35,596 nt of DNA from an uncultured Collinsella sp. (GTDB lineage: Bacteria; Actinomycetota; Coriobacteriia; Coriobacteriales; Coriobacteriaceae). Within the stretch, counting starts at the first letter, position 1; the number at the start of each line of letters is the position of its first letter. The stretch spans positions 1 through 35,596 of the forward strand of contig CABVCJ010000014.1 of the NCBI GenBank assembly GCA_902496845.1. The letters are read 5' to 3'. A program made the position numbers and the translations under genes. The notes beneath the pieces are model-generated. The model saw only the letters and a program-made list of their open reading frames with translations. It did no database searches and was not told the origin of the DNA. Below are positions 16,641 through 25,347 of the stretch, in pieces.

Positions 16641-17074
16641 CCGTGCCGGCACCCGACGGACAGAGGCTTTATGTCTCGGTCTTTTCGCGTAAGGGCAGTG
16701 TGGGCAGCTTTGAGTTCTCGGATCCTGCGCAGCAGATTTTTGAACGTCGCCATGCACATGTATGCTACGAGCGCACGGATAGCAAGAAGCTCTTTGGTCC
16801 TCGAGAGTCTACGTTTACGTTTTCGGCCCAAGAGGGCGGCTCCTTCACGTTGCCTAAGACAAAGATCGCCTATTGCATCGGCAACCTGTCGCCCGCGTTA
16901 TCGGTCGATTCCGTAACGCTTGAGGAGTTTGGTCCCGTCGAGGTCGATGGAACCTACAGCATCACGGTTACGTTGCCCAAGGCCAAGAAGATATCTATCC
17001 AGGCGTTTCCCGCTTCGGGCATTAAGTCTGTGGAGGACGCCTACATTACCTCTTCCGGTTATCTCGTTCAGTAA
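16616..17074 (+). pseudogene. 3' continuation of the zinc-ribbon/FN3-like gene in the -1 frame
   Basis: From AAC at 16616 this frame reads NWERDGCLTVPAPDGQRLY and continues beta-rich sequence to TAA at 17074, about 152 residues. The first internal ATG in this frame is 16589, with no ribosome-binding site in front. The fragment is thus best read as the C-terminus of the 14052 gene, separated by a one-base length change in A7. Possible explanations are an assembly error in the homopolymer, a real mutation, or slippage that makes both short and long products. The next gene starts 12 nt later. Confidence 0.75.
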
Positions 17075-17086
17075 AGGGTTTTCATT

Positions 17087-18382
17087 ATGGGTTTCTTTTC
17101 GTCATTATTCGGATCGGCTGCTACGCCTTCTGGCGTACCGTCCTTCTCGTCGAGCAGCATTGTGTGTCCGTTTTGCTTTGAGCAGTTTGGGGCCGATGCC
17201 GTAGAGTATCGCTGCACAAATCGCCAGTGCGACGCCGGCCCTTCGGGGTCTGCTCCCGAGGTGGACGAGAAGTACTCGACGTTTCGCGGATGGCCGCGGC
17301 CCAGACCCGTGGGACACGTCTTTAAGCCCCAAAAACAGGGCCACTTTGGTGGCGGCTCCGTGTGCTGCGACGTATGCCACTCCAATACGCCCGTGCCCAT
17401 CTGCCCTTCGTGTCACAGTCCGCTGCCGCAGTCTTCGATTGACGGCAACAACGAGATCATCGCTATCGTGGGCACGCGCGGCTCGGGCAAGAGCCATTAC
17501 ATTACCGTGCTTATCGACCAGCTCACGCGCCGCGTTGGGCATGTCATGGATGCCGGTGTAAACCCGTTCCTTACCATGGACGGTCTTTATAACTGCCGTG
17601 AGCTGTACCAAGAGACCAAGTACAAGCCACTGTTCGAGGAGCAACATACGCTCGAGGCAACGTCACGCGCGCTGGGCGGTGGCGACCGCAAGGACAAGAT
17701 GCCGCTCATCTACACGTGGAACTATACCGAGGCGTCTCGTGGCCGCAAAAAGGCATTTACGCTTTCGTTCTTCGACGCCGCCGGCGAAGACCTGGAGGAC
17801 CCGCAGGCCGTTGCCACGGTCAACCGTTACCTGCAGCATGCGCGCGGCATCATCTTCCTTGTCGACCCGCTCCAGATTGCGGGCATTCGGGAGCAGCTCG
17901 AGGCGGCGGGCGAGACGGACCTTACGAGCAGCCTCCGCGGCGTTCAGGGCACGACGGGTTTCGAAGGCGTGCTCAGCGCCATCACGACGCTTATCCGCAC
18001 GGCGCGCGGCATTCGCGAAGGGGACGCCATCGATGTTCCCGTGGCCATCGCTTTTTCTAAGTTTGACCAGCTGACGCCCATTTGCGGTGCGGCGGTTACC
18101 GTTCAGCAGCCAAGCCCGCATGCTAAGCACGGAGCCTTCGTCGAGGCGGATCAGCAGGCCGTCGATGCCGAACTGCGTGCATTGCTCGAAAACTGGGATG
18201 AGGGCGCCATCGTCTCGAGTGTTCAGAGTAATTTCCGCGACGTTGCCTTCTTCGGCGTGTCCGCCCTGGGCCTGCATAATGCACCGGACGAGAGCGGCTC
18301 GGTTAAGCGTCCTCGTCCGCTGCGCGTGGAGGACCCCCTGCTGTGGATTATGGCCAAGAATCACCTTATTACCAAGGAGTAG
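17087..18382 (+). CDS. Soluble zinc-ribbon GTPase (DO-GTPase-like, second GTPase)
   Basis: This 431-residue protein begins MGFFSSLFGS, a short hydrophobic or amphipathic start shared in style with other proteins here. Zinc-binding cysteines follow (C27, C30, C43, C48, then C94, C97, C106, C109). The P-loop GTPase domain shows GTRGSGKS (129-136), DAAGED near 230 and FSKFD near 323 in the G4 position. No transmembrane helix is evident. With the membrane GTPase at 5498 and the GAP1 protein 3 nt downstream, this fits the paired double-GTPase systems. The two GTPases may form a heterodimer (inference). The ribosome-binding site is weak (AAGGG), so translation may be coupled to the preceding gene. 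Confidence 0.85.
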   Translation: MGFFSSLFGSAATPSGVPSFSSSSIVCPFCFEQFGADAVEYRCTNRQCDAGPSGSAPEVDEKYSTFRGWPRPRPVGHVFKPQKQGHFGGGSVCCDVCHSNTPVPICPSCHSPLPQSSIDGNNEIIAIVGTRGSGKSHYITVLIDQLTRRVGHVMDAGVNPFLTMDGLYNCRELYQETKYKPLFEEQHTLEATSRALGGGDRKDKMPLIYTWNYTEASRGRKKAFTLSFFDAAGEDLEDPQAVATVNRYLQHARGIIFLVDPLQIAGIREQLEAAGETDLTSSLRGVQGTTGFEGVLSAITTLIRTARGIREGDAIDVPVAIAFSKFDQLTPICGAAVTVQQPSPHAKHGAFVEADQQAVDAELRALLENWDEGAIVSSVQSNFRDVAFFGVSALGLHNAPDESGSVKRPRPLRVEDPLLWIMAKNHLITKE

Positions 18383-18385
18383 AAC

Positions 18386-21028
18386 ATGGCTGCTCACCAG
18401 ATTATCTATACCTCGTGTCGCCGCGGCATAGAGGGGACCTCCGATGGCTTCCAGGTCTTCTCGTACGACGAGAAACTTCCGTCTATTCCCGCAGCCGGTT
18501 CATCTCAGGGCTACAACGCTCTGTTTGTCGACCCTGTTCCGCACGATTTGGGCTTCTCTATCTTTGGCTATCATCCGCTCGATGGGGACTACTGTCTATA
18601 CTGCAACAACACCCGGCTGCCTCACGACTACATGGGACCGCAGGGGCGTTCGGGCAATATGTTGCGCCAGTCGTTTCTTGTTCCCTGGGCTGATATGTCG
18701 TTTGCACCCATTGAGCTCATGGGTTCGTCTGTGCTGCGCTCGCAGATGGGGCCCGAAGTTCAGAGCGCGGAGAAGCCCGACTATCTGCCGTGCGTAGATT
18801 TGGCCCCCGCTGGCAATGTTACTTTTGATGAAGTCTGCGAATGGCTCGAGGACGAGGACATGGCGGACTCCATGGGTGAGCTGCTGGCAAAGCTCTTTGC
18901 GGCAAAGATGGGCGGCAAACAGCTTGTTGTCGTTGCCACGGCGGAGGAGGCGGCTCAGATTATCGGAGCTATTTCTTATGCCTTGCCGCTGCGTTTATCA
19001 CGCCAAATTTCCTTTGTGCTGGGTGCCGATGATGCAACCGAGGCATCGGGCGATATCATCAACGCTTCTGCCGAGGCCATCGCGGCGGCTCCGGATTACG
19101 TGACAAGTGGTTGGATTGTCTTTGATCCGTATAACCCGGACAGCAATGGGTCCTACGCAGGTGTTGACGGATATCTGGGATTTGTCGAGCTTTCCTATTC
19201 GCTGAACCCCAAGCGCCTCGCGGATTTCTGCAGCTTTGTCCAGGAGCACACGACGGCTAAATTCATGTTGGGCGCACTGGACGATGCCCATGATTTGTGG
19301 GTACTGCTTGGAAAGAGCGAGCCGGATGCGGACGCGGGCAGGCTTCTACGTGCACTCTCCTTTGCAGAGGCTTCGTCCGACGAGGCAACAAACGCGCAAC
19401 TCACCAATCAGCTCGTAGATTCGCTTGATACGCTGGCGGATATGGGTCTTGGCGTGCTTATCCCTGTTTTGAGCTATCTGCTGCGGCGTGTAGGCGGAAT
19501 GGATGCCGAGAGGCGCGAGGGCGTGTGCGCCGTCGCGGCCGCTACGGTATCGCGTCTGCTTTCCGATGCCTCTGTGGCGCCGCGGGACTTCCCCAAACAG
19601 ATGAGCTCGCTATGCGAATCTTGCTCACGTGCCGGCCTCGACCTTTTGGCAATTCTTCAGCGCGGCGGCGATTCTTCGTGGCTGTTTGCGCCGGGCGAGG
19701 TATCGGACGTTCAAAAGATTATCGATTTGCTGGATCTGTTCTCTAAATCTGCTGCGGCTCGCAAGTGTACGCTGGAGGAAGCTGGTCCCGACGGCGAGCT
19801 TGGACGCTTTGCCGCTGGGGCCCTGCAAACGGCCTTTGCTCTTGATCGCGTGAAGCTATCGACGGCTGTGATTGCCTATGTCAACGGGTTCACCCATTCG
19901 CTCGATGTTTACGAATCTGCCGTCGAGGCGGCGGTGACGGCGGTGTGCGCTGTTGCCCCGAAGGAGATTGACGGCATTTGGGGGGTCATCGCTGCTCACG
20001 CTCCGTATGCCAAGGTTGGAGAACTTCCGCGTGGTCTTGTGTGGCTGAGCGACCATGGACGCGAACAAGACATGGGAACCATGTTCTCGTTTGGCTTGGG
20101 TCACGTCGAGGGCGTAGAGGCCGCGTCGGATCTGTATAAAATCTGCTGTAGGGAAGGATTCCCTACTCATAAGGCGCTCGAAATAGGTTATACCGACGCT
20201 ACGTCCCTATATGTTGCTTACCTGCTGAGCTGTCGCAGCGAAACAGCGACCTCAATACTTCGTGAGCTTGTTGAATCGCTTGCCAAGGCGGCTCCTGGTA
20301 ACAAGCTGGTGTGCTGCCCGCCCATGGTAAAAACGATGCGCACTGCCTCGCATAGCCTTACGGATGGAATCGATCCTTTGAATCCCTCAAAAGAAGATCT
20401 TAGGACGTTGCGCGCTCTTTATGGCTATTCCCGGGCTGCGAATGCGGCGGTGCTTGGTCGCCAGGGCATGCTCGCACTGTCACTTGCGGAGTTGGGGAGG
20501 GCTTCTCAGGCGAGCGTGGATTTCAGGGCATATCAGGGAATTCCCGATATCCTAAAAATCTACCGTCGGCCTGTCGATTTTTCCGACGTTGAGGGCCGTG
20601 ATCTAGATAGGATCTGCGACGCTTTCGCCCAGGGTGTTTTGGGATGTTGCAAAGACCTTGGCGATTTTGCCTTTGCCATGGCTGCAGTGTCGGACACCTG
20701 TCGATTGCCTGCCTTCGAAGCCTGCGCTCAGCTTGCCTTAAAGTATTCGCGCGGCAGGCAGGGATCGTTCGATCGCTTGGCGCTTGTCCTTTCGTATCTA
20801 GCGGTTTACGGAGTGAATCGCGAAGACATGCACGCCGCTATGGGCAAGGTCCTTCCCAAAGTTAAGCTCGAGAACCATGGCGCCCTTAAGCACGAATGTG
20901 CCCGTTACTGCGGGTCCCGCGCGCTCGAGGCACTGGGAATTACGGCTCCTACCGATGTTGCGCAACAGATTGACGCGATTCTCGCTGACAATGTCAAAAA
21001 GGGCGGGTTGCCGTTCTTTAGAAAGTAG
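18386..21028 (+). CDS. GTPase-associated protein 1 (GAP1)-type protein
   Basis: This 880-residue protein begins with IIYTSCRRGIEGTSDGFQVFS. This YTSC-x-G-x-GFQ pattern is typical of the N-terminal domain of GAP1-type proteins (GAP1-N2) in actinobacteria, which are encoded beside DO-GTPases. About residues 1-150 hold that domain. The rest is long, mostly helical and Ala/Leu-rich, corresponding to the GAP1 middle and C-terminal regions. It starts 3 nt after the GTPase stop with AAGGAG upstream, so the two are translated together and probably bind one another. Function in the family is unproven; it may be an adaptor or regulator. Its 3' end contains an embedded promoter (20956-20992). Confidence 0.8.
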   Translation: MAAHQIIYTSCRRGIEGTSDGFQVFSYDEKLPSIPAAGSSQGYNALFVDPVPHDLGFSIFGYHPLDGDYCLYCNNTRLPHDYMGPQGRSGNMLRQSFLVPWADMSFAPIELMGSSVLRSQMGPEVQSAEKPDYLPCVDLAPAGNVTFDEVCEWLEDEDMADSMGELLAKLFAAKMGGKQLVVVATAEEAAQIIGAISYALPLRLSRQISFVLGADDATEASGDIINASAEAIAAAPDYVTSGWIVFDPYNPDSNGSYAGVDGYLGFVELSYSLNPKRLADFCSFVQEHTTAKFMLGALDDAHDLWVLLGKSEPDADAGRLLRALSFAEASSDEATNAQLTNQLVDSLDTLADMGLGVLIPVLSYLLRRVGGMDAERREGVCAVAAATVSRLLSDASVAPRDFPKQMSSLCESCSRAGLDLLAILQRGGDSSWLFAPGEVSDVQKIIDLLDLFSKSAAARKCTLEEAGPDGELGRFAAGALQTAFALDRVKLSTAVIAYVNGFTHSLDVYESAVEAAVTAVCAVAPKEIDGIWGVIAAHAPYAKVGELPRGLVWLSDHGREQDMGTMFSFGLGHVEGVEAASDLYKICCREGFPTHKALEIGYTDATSLYVAYLLSCRSETATSILRELVESLAKAAPGNKLVCCPPMVKTMRTASHSLTDGIDPLNPSKEDLRTLRALYGYSRAANAAVLGRQGMLALSLAELGRASQASVDFRAYQGIPDILKIYRRPVDFSDVEGRDLDRICDAFAQGVLGCCKDLGDFAFAMAAVSDTCRLPAFEACAQLALKYSRGRQGSFDRLALVLSYLAVYGVNREDMHAAMGKVLPKVKLENHGALKHECARYCGSRALEALGITAPTDVAQQIDAILADNVKKGGLPFFRK
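20956..20992 (+). promoter_or_regulatory. Regulon promoter inside the GAP1 gene: TGTTGCGCAACA plus -10 GACAAT
   Basis: The exact palindrome lies at 20956-20967 within the coding sequence (codons for DVAQQ). GACAAT (20987-20992) follows after 19 nt, the same spacing as at the intergenic sites. The gene at 21056 starts 63 nt later. It should give independent expression of the 21056-22673 genes. Confidence 0.6.
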
Positions 21029-21055
21029 ATATGCCTAAGTAGACGGGTGATAACC

Positions 21056-21457
21056 ATGGGGTTGTTTAATAAGGTTTCTGGATTGGCACAAAGTGCCTAT
21101 GGTAAGGCCGCCGGCTATTCCGATGCCGACGAATCTTTTATCGGTGCTGATGTCGATGGCATGATTTGCCATATGGGTCTTTATCCCAAATACATTAGGC
21201 TCCGCACTAGGGAGCCGCGCACCGAACAGATTAAACGCGCCATGGAAGATCCTATTTCTGCGTTGGTTGGCCCGGCTCAAGAGGTCGAGCGCATCATCCG
21301 CGTGGACGGTCACGTTCGAGATTTTGAGCGTTGGACCGAGTTTGGCAAGCGTTGCTATACGCTCAAGATTATGGGCACCAGAAAGCTTGTTCGCATTCGC
21401 TTGGTTCCGGCAGACGGTCAGCGCTTTGAGAACTACGTAATGAGTCATTGGATGTAA
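21056..21457 (+). CDS. Small protein of unknown function with MGLF start
   Basis: This protein of about 133 residues starts MGLFNKVSGLAQSAYG, an amphipathic-looking N-terminus. A compact mixed alpha/beta sequence rich in charged residues follows. I do not recognise the family. I choose ATG 21056 over the in-frame GTG at 21047: GGTGAT stands 4 nt before the ATG, and the MGLF start recurs in other genes of the locus. It is the first gene of the short group served by the embedded promoter at 20956. There is no membrane segment; it may attach to the membrane through its N-terminal helix (inference). Confidence 0.75.
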   Translation: MGLFNKVSGLAQSAYGKAAGYSDADESFIGADVDGMICHMGLYPKYIRLRTREPRTEQIKRAMEDPISALVGPAQEVERIIRVDGHVRDFERWTEFGKRCYTLKIMGTRKLVRIRLVPADGQRFENYVMSHWM

Positions 21458-21502
21458 CGAGGACGGCGGGTTGCTCGTTCTGATAGGAAGAAGGTAAGAA
21501 GA

Positions 21503-21781
21503 ATGGCGGGAAGCGGTTCTTGGCGTCCTCAATATGATTCGAGAAGGCAGAAGGGAGGACGTGGCACATACTCGCCGAGCAAGATGTCCTTTTCTGAGCA
21601 CAGGAGGCGTGGGCCTTCTGTTTACTTTGCCGCCAACTGGGTGCTCATTGGCGTCGTGGGGGCTTTGGCAATGCTGCTCATCGGCCTTACGGCGCTCATC
21701 CGAGGCAACTGGGAAGGCTTTCTGTTTGCCCTTGTGGCAGCGTTTATTTGTTACAAGCTGTTTTTCCATAAGCGCTCGTAG
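21503..21781 (+). CDS. Small two-helix membrane protein with basic N-terminus
   Basis: This 92-residue protein has a strongly basic, Arg/Lys/Gly-rich first 40 residues (SRRQKGGRG, EHRRRG). Two hydrophobic segments follow at about 44-66 and 71-88, and it ends HKRS. The positive N-terminus is expected in the cytoplasm and could bind nucleic acid or lipid head groups. The start is supported by AAGGTAAG. It lies between 21056 and 21840 on the same strand. The family is not recognised. Confidence 0.75.
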   Translation: MAGSGSWRPQYDSRRQKGGRGTYSPSKMSFSEHRRRGPSVYFAANWVLIGVVGALAMLLIGLTALIRGNWEGFLFALVAAFICYKLFFHKRS

Positions 21782-21839
21782 GGGAGCGATGGGATTTAGT
21801 TTCCCTGTATGCAACTACTAATCAAAATAGGAGAATACC

Positions 21840-22673
21840 ATGGGACTGTTTGGCTCTTTTGTTCAAGCATTTAAAGACGGATACAACGGCGTAGACGAAG
21901 AGCAGGACACTGCGCCTTCCATTAAGGAAAATACTGCTCAAAAACCCGTACCCGCAAAGGAGACTGCCCCTGCTCAAAAGCAGGCTGCCTCCGAGGAGCC
22001 AAAGTTCTGCGGCGCATGCGGCGCCTCCCTTGAGCCAGGCACCAAGTTCTGTCCCAAGTGTGGCAAGCCGGTGATGGGCGTTGCGTCGGAGGGTCAGGCC
22101 GCTCCGGCGGAGCCTCCGCATCTTATGCCGACCAATACGTGGCAAGCGTATGTGGACACGGGCCTCAACCAGATACCCTTACTCGAAGGAGCTGCGGCAT
22201 TCCAAAGGGTTACACATGCCGACCCTGTTTTTGGAACTGAAGAGGTTAATTCTTACTTTCTGCTTCGCGGTGACAGGGTGGCTATTCAAGAGGTTGCTAG
22301 AACTCTTCGAGAAGTATCAGAACAGTTCTTCAAGGACCAACTTCATATTGCTATTGACATGGTGAGCGAGGATTGCCGACAGGTGGTTCGTATCTATTCT
22401 GATAATGTGGGTACGCGCTTTGAAAAAATGCTATATCTCACGCTCGTACAAGAAGACGTGAGAGATGGTGCCGTTTATTACCTATATATGGGTGGCGATG
22501 CTGTCGAGCTGGCCGCCAAAGCTGATGCTGGTACCATCTTGTCCAACGACGAGAATAAGAGACTTGGCGCATTTCATAACCGTTACGACATCTTCGATGA
22601 TTATATTGCAACTGCAAAGCTAGTGCTCCTCACCGCTTTTGGTGTTATGAACAATTACCAAATGAATGGCTAA
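21840..22673 (+). CDS. Zinc-ribbon protein with MGLF start
   Basis: This 277-residue protein starts MGLFGSFVQAFKDGYNG, then a Lys/Ala/Pro/Gln-rich linker (about 25-54). A zinc ribbon (C57, C60, C71, C74; FCGACG and FCPKCG) and a C-terminal alpha/beta domain (about 95-277) follow. That domain shows HIAIDMVSEDCRQVVRIY and TLVQEDVRDGAVYYLY, weakly similar in pattern to KIKIDRDI and LIVQEAYGDDAIFYYY in the protein at 26420, so the two may share a domain. No enzymatic motif is seen. AGGAG precedes the ATG. It is the last gene before the terminator hairpin at 22751. Confidence 0.85.
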   Translation: MGLFGSFVQAFKDGYNGVDEEQDTAPSIKENTAQKPVPAKETAPAQKQAASEEPKFCGACGASLEPGTKFCPKCGKPVMGVASEGQAAPAEPPHLMPTNTWQAYVDTGLNQIPLLEGAAAFQRVTHADPVFGTEEVNSYFLLRGDRVAIQEVARTLREVSEQFFKDQLHIAIDMVSEDCRQVVRIYSDNVGTRFEKMLYLTLVQEDVRDGAVYYLYMGGDAVELAAKADAGTILSNDENKRLGAFHNRYDIFDDYIATAKLVLLTAFGVMNNYQMNG

Positions 22674-22750
22674 GCTAACTTGGAGGTTCCAAGTCGTAAA
22701 GCGACTCGACAATTCTTGTGTTGATCAACTGTAAGCACGCAAGCTATATC

Positions 22751-22797
22751 ATCCGTCCTCATTTCTTGTTTAAGGAAATGAGGACGGATTTGTTGTT
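22751..22797 (+). terminator. Rho-independent terminator candidate
   Basis: ATCCGTCCTCATTTC (22751-22765) pairs perfectly with GAAATGAGGACGGAT (22775-22789), a 15-bp stem with a 9-nt loop. A moderate T-rich tail (TTGTTGTT) follows. It lies 78 nt after the 22673 stop and probably ends the plus-strand unit. Confidence 0.75.
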
Positions 22798-22824
22798 AGG
22801 GCCAGAGGTTCATCTTGTTATAAG

Positions 22825-22850
22825 AATGGGGCGGTCAAAGCCGCCCCATT
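22825..22850. terminator. Short GC-rich hairpin between convergent genes
   Basis: AATGGGGCGG (22825-22834) pairs perfectly with CCGCCCCATT (22841-22850) around a 6-nt loop. On the minus strand it follows the 22862 stop codon and is trailed by TCTTATAAC. It probably terminates the minus-strand gene and may back up the plus-strand terminator. Confidence 0.65.
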
Positions 22851-22861
22851 TACATATTATG

Positions 22862-23287
22862 CTAGGGGAGTGTCGTCGCTCCCATTGCTGTGCTTTCGGT
22901 TGCAATGTTACCGATGGCCTTCATAAGACTTTCGACTTGTTTGTTGGTCGTCGCATTGTTTCCGGAGAGATCACAGCGCCACGCCATAAGCTTTGCGTTG
23001 CTAGAGCATGCTTCTACCGTTATGTAGATGCGTGCCGGTCCTTCGGGGCGAAGTAGATTTAGTTCTAAGGCTCGCAGGCGCTTTCCAAAAAAGACACCTC
23101 CCTGGATTGCCTCGAGTCCCGTACGCACGGTTATGCGCAATCCTTTTTGCTTTGCGGCCCGAAATGCAAAATCGGACCATGTTGTGTCTGCAAAGCGCTG
23201 AGCTCCGGACACCACTATGGGCCCCATGGGGTATCCGGGCGCGCATCGTTTCTGTAGTTGTTCGACAGTGATATCTGATGCGGTCAT
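22862..23287 (-). CDS. Unknown 141-residue protein in the regulon
   Basis: I choose ATG at 23287 because AGGAGG lies 6 nt upstream. An in-frame extension to 23377 would cover the promoter. The product is soluble with mixed alpha/beta character and motifs such as PMGPIVVSGAQRF and GGVFFGKRLRALEL. The family is not recognised and there is no membrane segment or cysteine pair. It is divergent from kinase 2 and shares with it the palindrome at 23365. Its -10 (GATAAT) is the best of the set, so it is probably strongly co-regulated with the locus. Confidence 0.75.
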   Translation of the reverse strand: MTASDITVEQLQKRCAPGYPMGPIVVSGAQRFADTTWSDFAFRAAKQKGLRITVRTGLEAIQGGVFFGKRLRALELNLLRPEGPARIYITVEACSSNAKLMAWRCDLSGNNATTNKQVESLMKAIGNIATESTAMGATTLP

Positions 23288-23339
23288 GTGGCCTCCTCTC
23301 ACAATTTGCCTGCATAGGGCAGGCGTACTCTCAGTGCAA

Positions 23340-23376
23340 ATTATCCGGCAGTCCTTTTCGTGTCTGTTGCGCAACA
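23340..23376 (-). promoter_or_regulatory. Regulon promoter toward the 22862-23287 gene: palindrome plus -10 GATAAT
   Basis: Read on the minus strand, TGTTGCGCAACA (23365-23376) is followed after exactly 19 nt by GATAAT (23340-23345), five of six bases of the -10 consensus. The gene starts 52 nt further. This is the minus half of a two-way promoter. Confidence 0.7.
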
Positions 23377-23401
23377 TATTCGGGCATGCCTGCGTGATAC
23401 T
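23365..23401 (+). promoter_or_regulatory. Regulon promoter toward kinase 2: palindrome plus -10 GATACT
   Basis: The same palindrome (23365-23376) is followed on the plus strand after exactly 19 nt by GATACT (23396-23401). Kinase 2 starts 29 nt later. One symmetric site thus serves two divergent genes. Confidence 0.7.
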
Positions 23402-23430
23402 TTTGCTCAGACGATTGCAATGGGGGAGCC

Positions 23431-25347
23431 ATGGATAATTTGGAACAGCTCGAGGTTGTGCAGCTTGATGGTTTTACGCCCAGCATTCCTGCGGAGCCCG
23501 GGCGTGAACAGGAGCTCGCATCGCGTTTTAATATGCTCTTTCTTCAACCGGGGAGCACGCTTCATGGTGGTTTTGGTGCGGTTGCCAAGGTGGTGAACCT
23601 TTACGAAGAGGTTTTTGCTCTCAAACGGTTAAATGCACCCGATTCCAACAGCGATTGCTCGTCTTCTGAGCTGAGGGAGATGCTGTTCGAAGAATATAAA
23701 AACCAGCTCGCAGTATCTAGGCTAAAAGGATTTCCACAGGTCTATGGCTATGGGTCGTGGAAGGGCGAGCCGCTTATCCTTATGGAATGGATCGAGGGCA
23801 CCACGCTGGCGCATGCTGTACCTGATCTACCTCATGAAGGCGACGGTGTTCAGGGTGAAGTCGTGGCGCAAGTGGGTATTTCGGTCTTGGAGATCTTGCA
23901 GGGTGTCGAGCGCCTGAACAGCCGCCTCGTGCATCGCGATATTTCCCCGAATAACATTATGTTTCGCACCAAGGATATGAGCCTGTCTCAGCAGGTTGCT
24001 GCTGGCGCCTTCGATACGTGCCTGATCGATTTTGGCAATTCGACCACAGAATGCCAAGATATCCCCATGGCCTTTACGCAGCGTGTGGGCATGATGCGTG
24101 GGGCCACGCGAGATTACGCTCCTCCCGAGATGCTGACGGCAGACGTAGAGGGCGTGGAAGAGCTTAGAAACAATCCCGCGATTGATATCTATGCGCTCTG
24201 CAGCGTGCTGTACGAACTTTACGCGGGGCATACACCATTCGACCTCACTCACTCTCTTGGGGGGTCAGATTATCGTACCAAAATGAGTATGAATCCAAAA
24301 CCGCTTGTTGCCCGGCGCACATACGAGGCGCCGTTACTCAATGCGATTATGAGCGGTATCAGACCTTCTCAGGAGGCCAGGCCAACGGTGGATGGCCTTT
24401 TGTACGAGCTTGAATGCTGGTATGAGGGTCGTCAACGAAACGGAACGGTCGCAGCTCCCAAGCCGGTTGAACTGCCCGAAAAATATGATGCGGATTCGGG
24501 CTGGGATGAAACGACGTCTGTTGGCAATGCGGTGGTCGTACCTCTTACGGAATCCAACCCGTTCGAGAACGACTTTGTGGCTCCGGTGGCAGAACCGGCA
24601 ACTGTGCCTATGCCGCGTGCCGAGGAGCGCTTTGAATCGTCCCGTAAAACTCCGGCGTCCGCACCGGAACCAACGGAGAACACCTGGTCTGAGCCTGATG
24701 TTCATTTCGATGCTTCCGGCGCGGAACATGTTCCGGTTCCTACGCCGGTGCCGGTTCCCACGCCTGGCGCTGCACAGGGTGCGGCGGGCGCAGCGGCGGC
24801 GGGGGCTGGCGCTGCATCGACGGCGGGGGCTGGCGCTGCTGGTGCCGCTGCTGGTGCTGCTGCGGGCTCGGCAGCCGCCGGGGCCGCAGCGGGGGCTGCA
24901 TCGCCGCGACCGAAAAGAGGTGGAGGATCAGGCACTGCCCGCGCCTCGAAACCCCGTTCTGCCTCTGCTTCTTCGAGCCCCGTGCCGCCGCCCCCTGCGC
25001 CTCCCGTACCGTCTCCTGCGCCGGCGACTTCTGCACCGGCGCCCCCTGTTCCCTCAGGCTTTTCGAGTTCGAGAAAAAAGAAACGAGGGGCCGTTTCGAG
25101 TAGTGGCACATCTATTGGGTTTAGGGACGTTCGTCATTCGCGTCCCGTGCGAAAACTCGGTTGGCGATTGCTAATAATTTTGGCAATCATGTTTGCGCTT
25201 AGCGTAGTGTCGTGTGCCGCACGGATTGCGTTTGGGTCGGAACTCCCCGGCCACCAGGAGAGTTCTGAGGTTCAAGAAACGAATTGCGTTAGCGATGATA
25301 GTCGGGGCGTAGTCCCTGCTGAGGAGGATGTTTTATGGCAGAGATAA
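23431..25347 (+). CDS. Membrane Ser/Thr protein kinase (kinase 2)
   Basis: This 638-residue protein has an N-terminal Hanks-type kinase domain (about 35-340). It shows a Gly-rich HGGFGAV loop, K65 in VFALK, HRD 168-170 with N175, DFG 200-202 and an APPE motif. The kinase motifs are all present. A long Pro/Ala-rich linker (about 360-560) leads to one hydrophobic segment (about 576-598) and a 40-residue outer tail with cysteines. Unlike kinase 1 it has no DUF6273-like domain. GGGGGAG precedes the start. Its last codons overlap the FHA-like gene by 13 bp, so expression is coupled. FHA proteins and other locus members are the likely substrates (inference). Confidence 0.92.
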   Translation: MDNLEQLEVVQLDGFTPSIPAEPGREQELASRFNMLFLQPGSTLHGGFGAVAKVVNLYEEVFALKRLNAPDSNSDCSSSELREMLFEEYKNQLAVSRLKGFPQVYGYGSWKGEPLILMEWIEGTTLAHAVPDLPHEGDGVQGEVVAQVGISVLEILQGVERLNSRLVHRDISPNNIMFRTKDMSLSQQVAAGAFDTCLIDFGNSTTECQDIPMAFTQRVGMMRGATRDYAPPEMLTADVEGVEELRNNPAIDIYALCSVLYELYAGHTPFDLTHSLGGSDYRTKMSMNPKPLVARRTYEAPLLNAIMSGIRPSQEARPTVDGLLYELECWYEGRQRNGTVAAPKPVELPEKYDADSGWDETTSVGNAVVVPLTESNPFENDFVAPVAEPATVPMPRAEERFESSRKTPASAPEPTENTWSEPDVHFDASGAEHVPVPTPVPVPTPGAAQGAAGAAAAGAGAASTAGAGAAGAAAGAAAGSAAAGAAAGAASPRPKRGGGSGTARASKPRSASASSSPVPPPPAPPVPSPAPATSAPAPPVPSGFSSSRKKKRGAVSSSGTSIGFRDVRHSRPVRKLGWRLLIILAIMFALSVVSCAARIAFGSELPGHQESSEVQETNCVSDDSRGVVPAEEDVLWQR

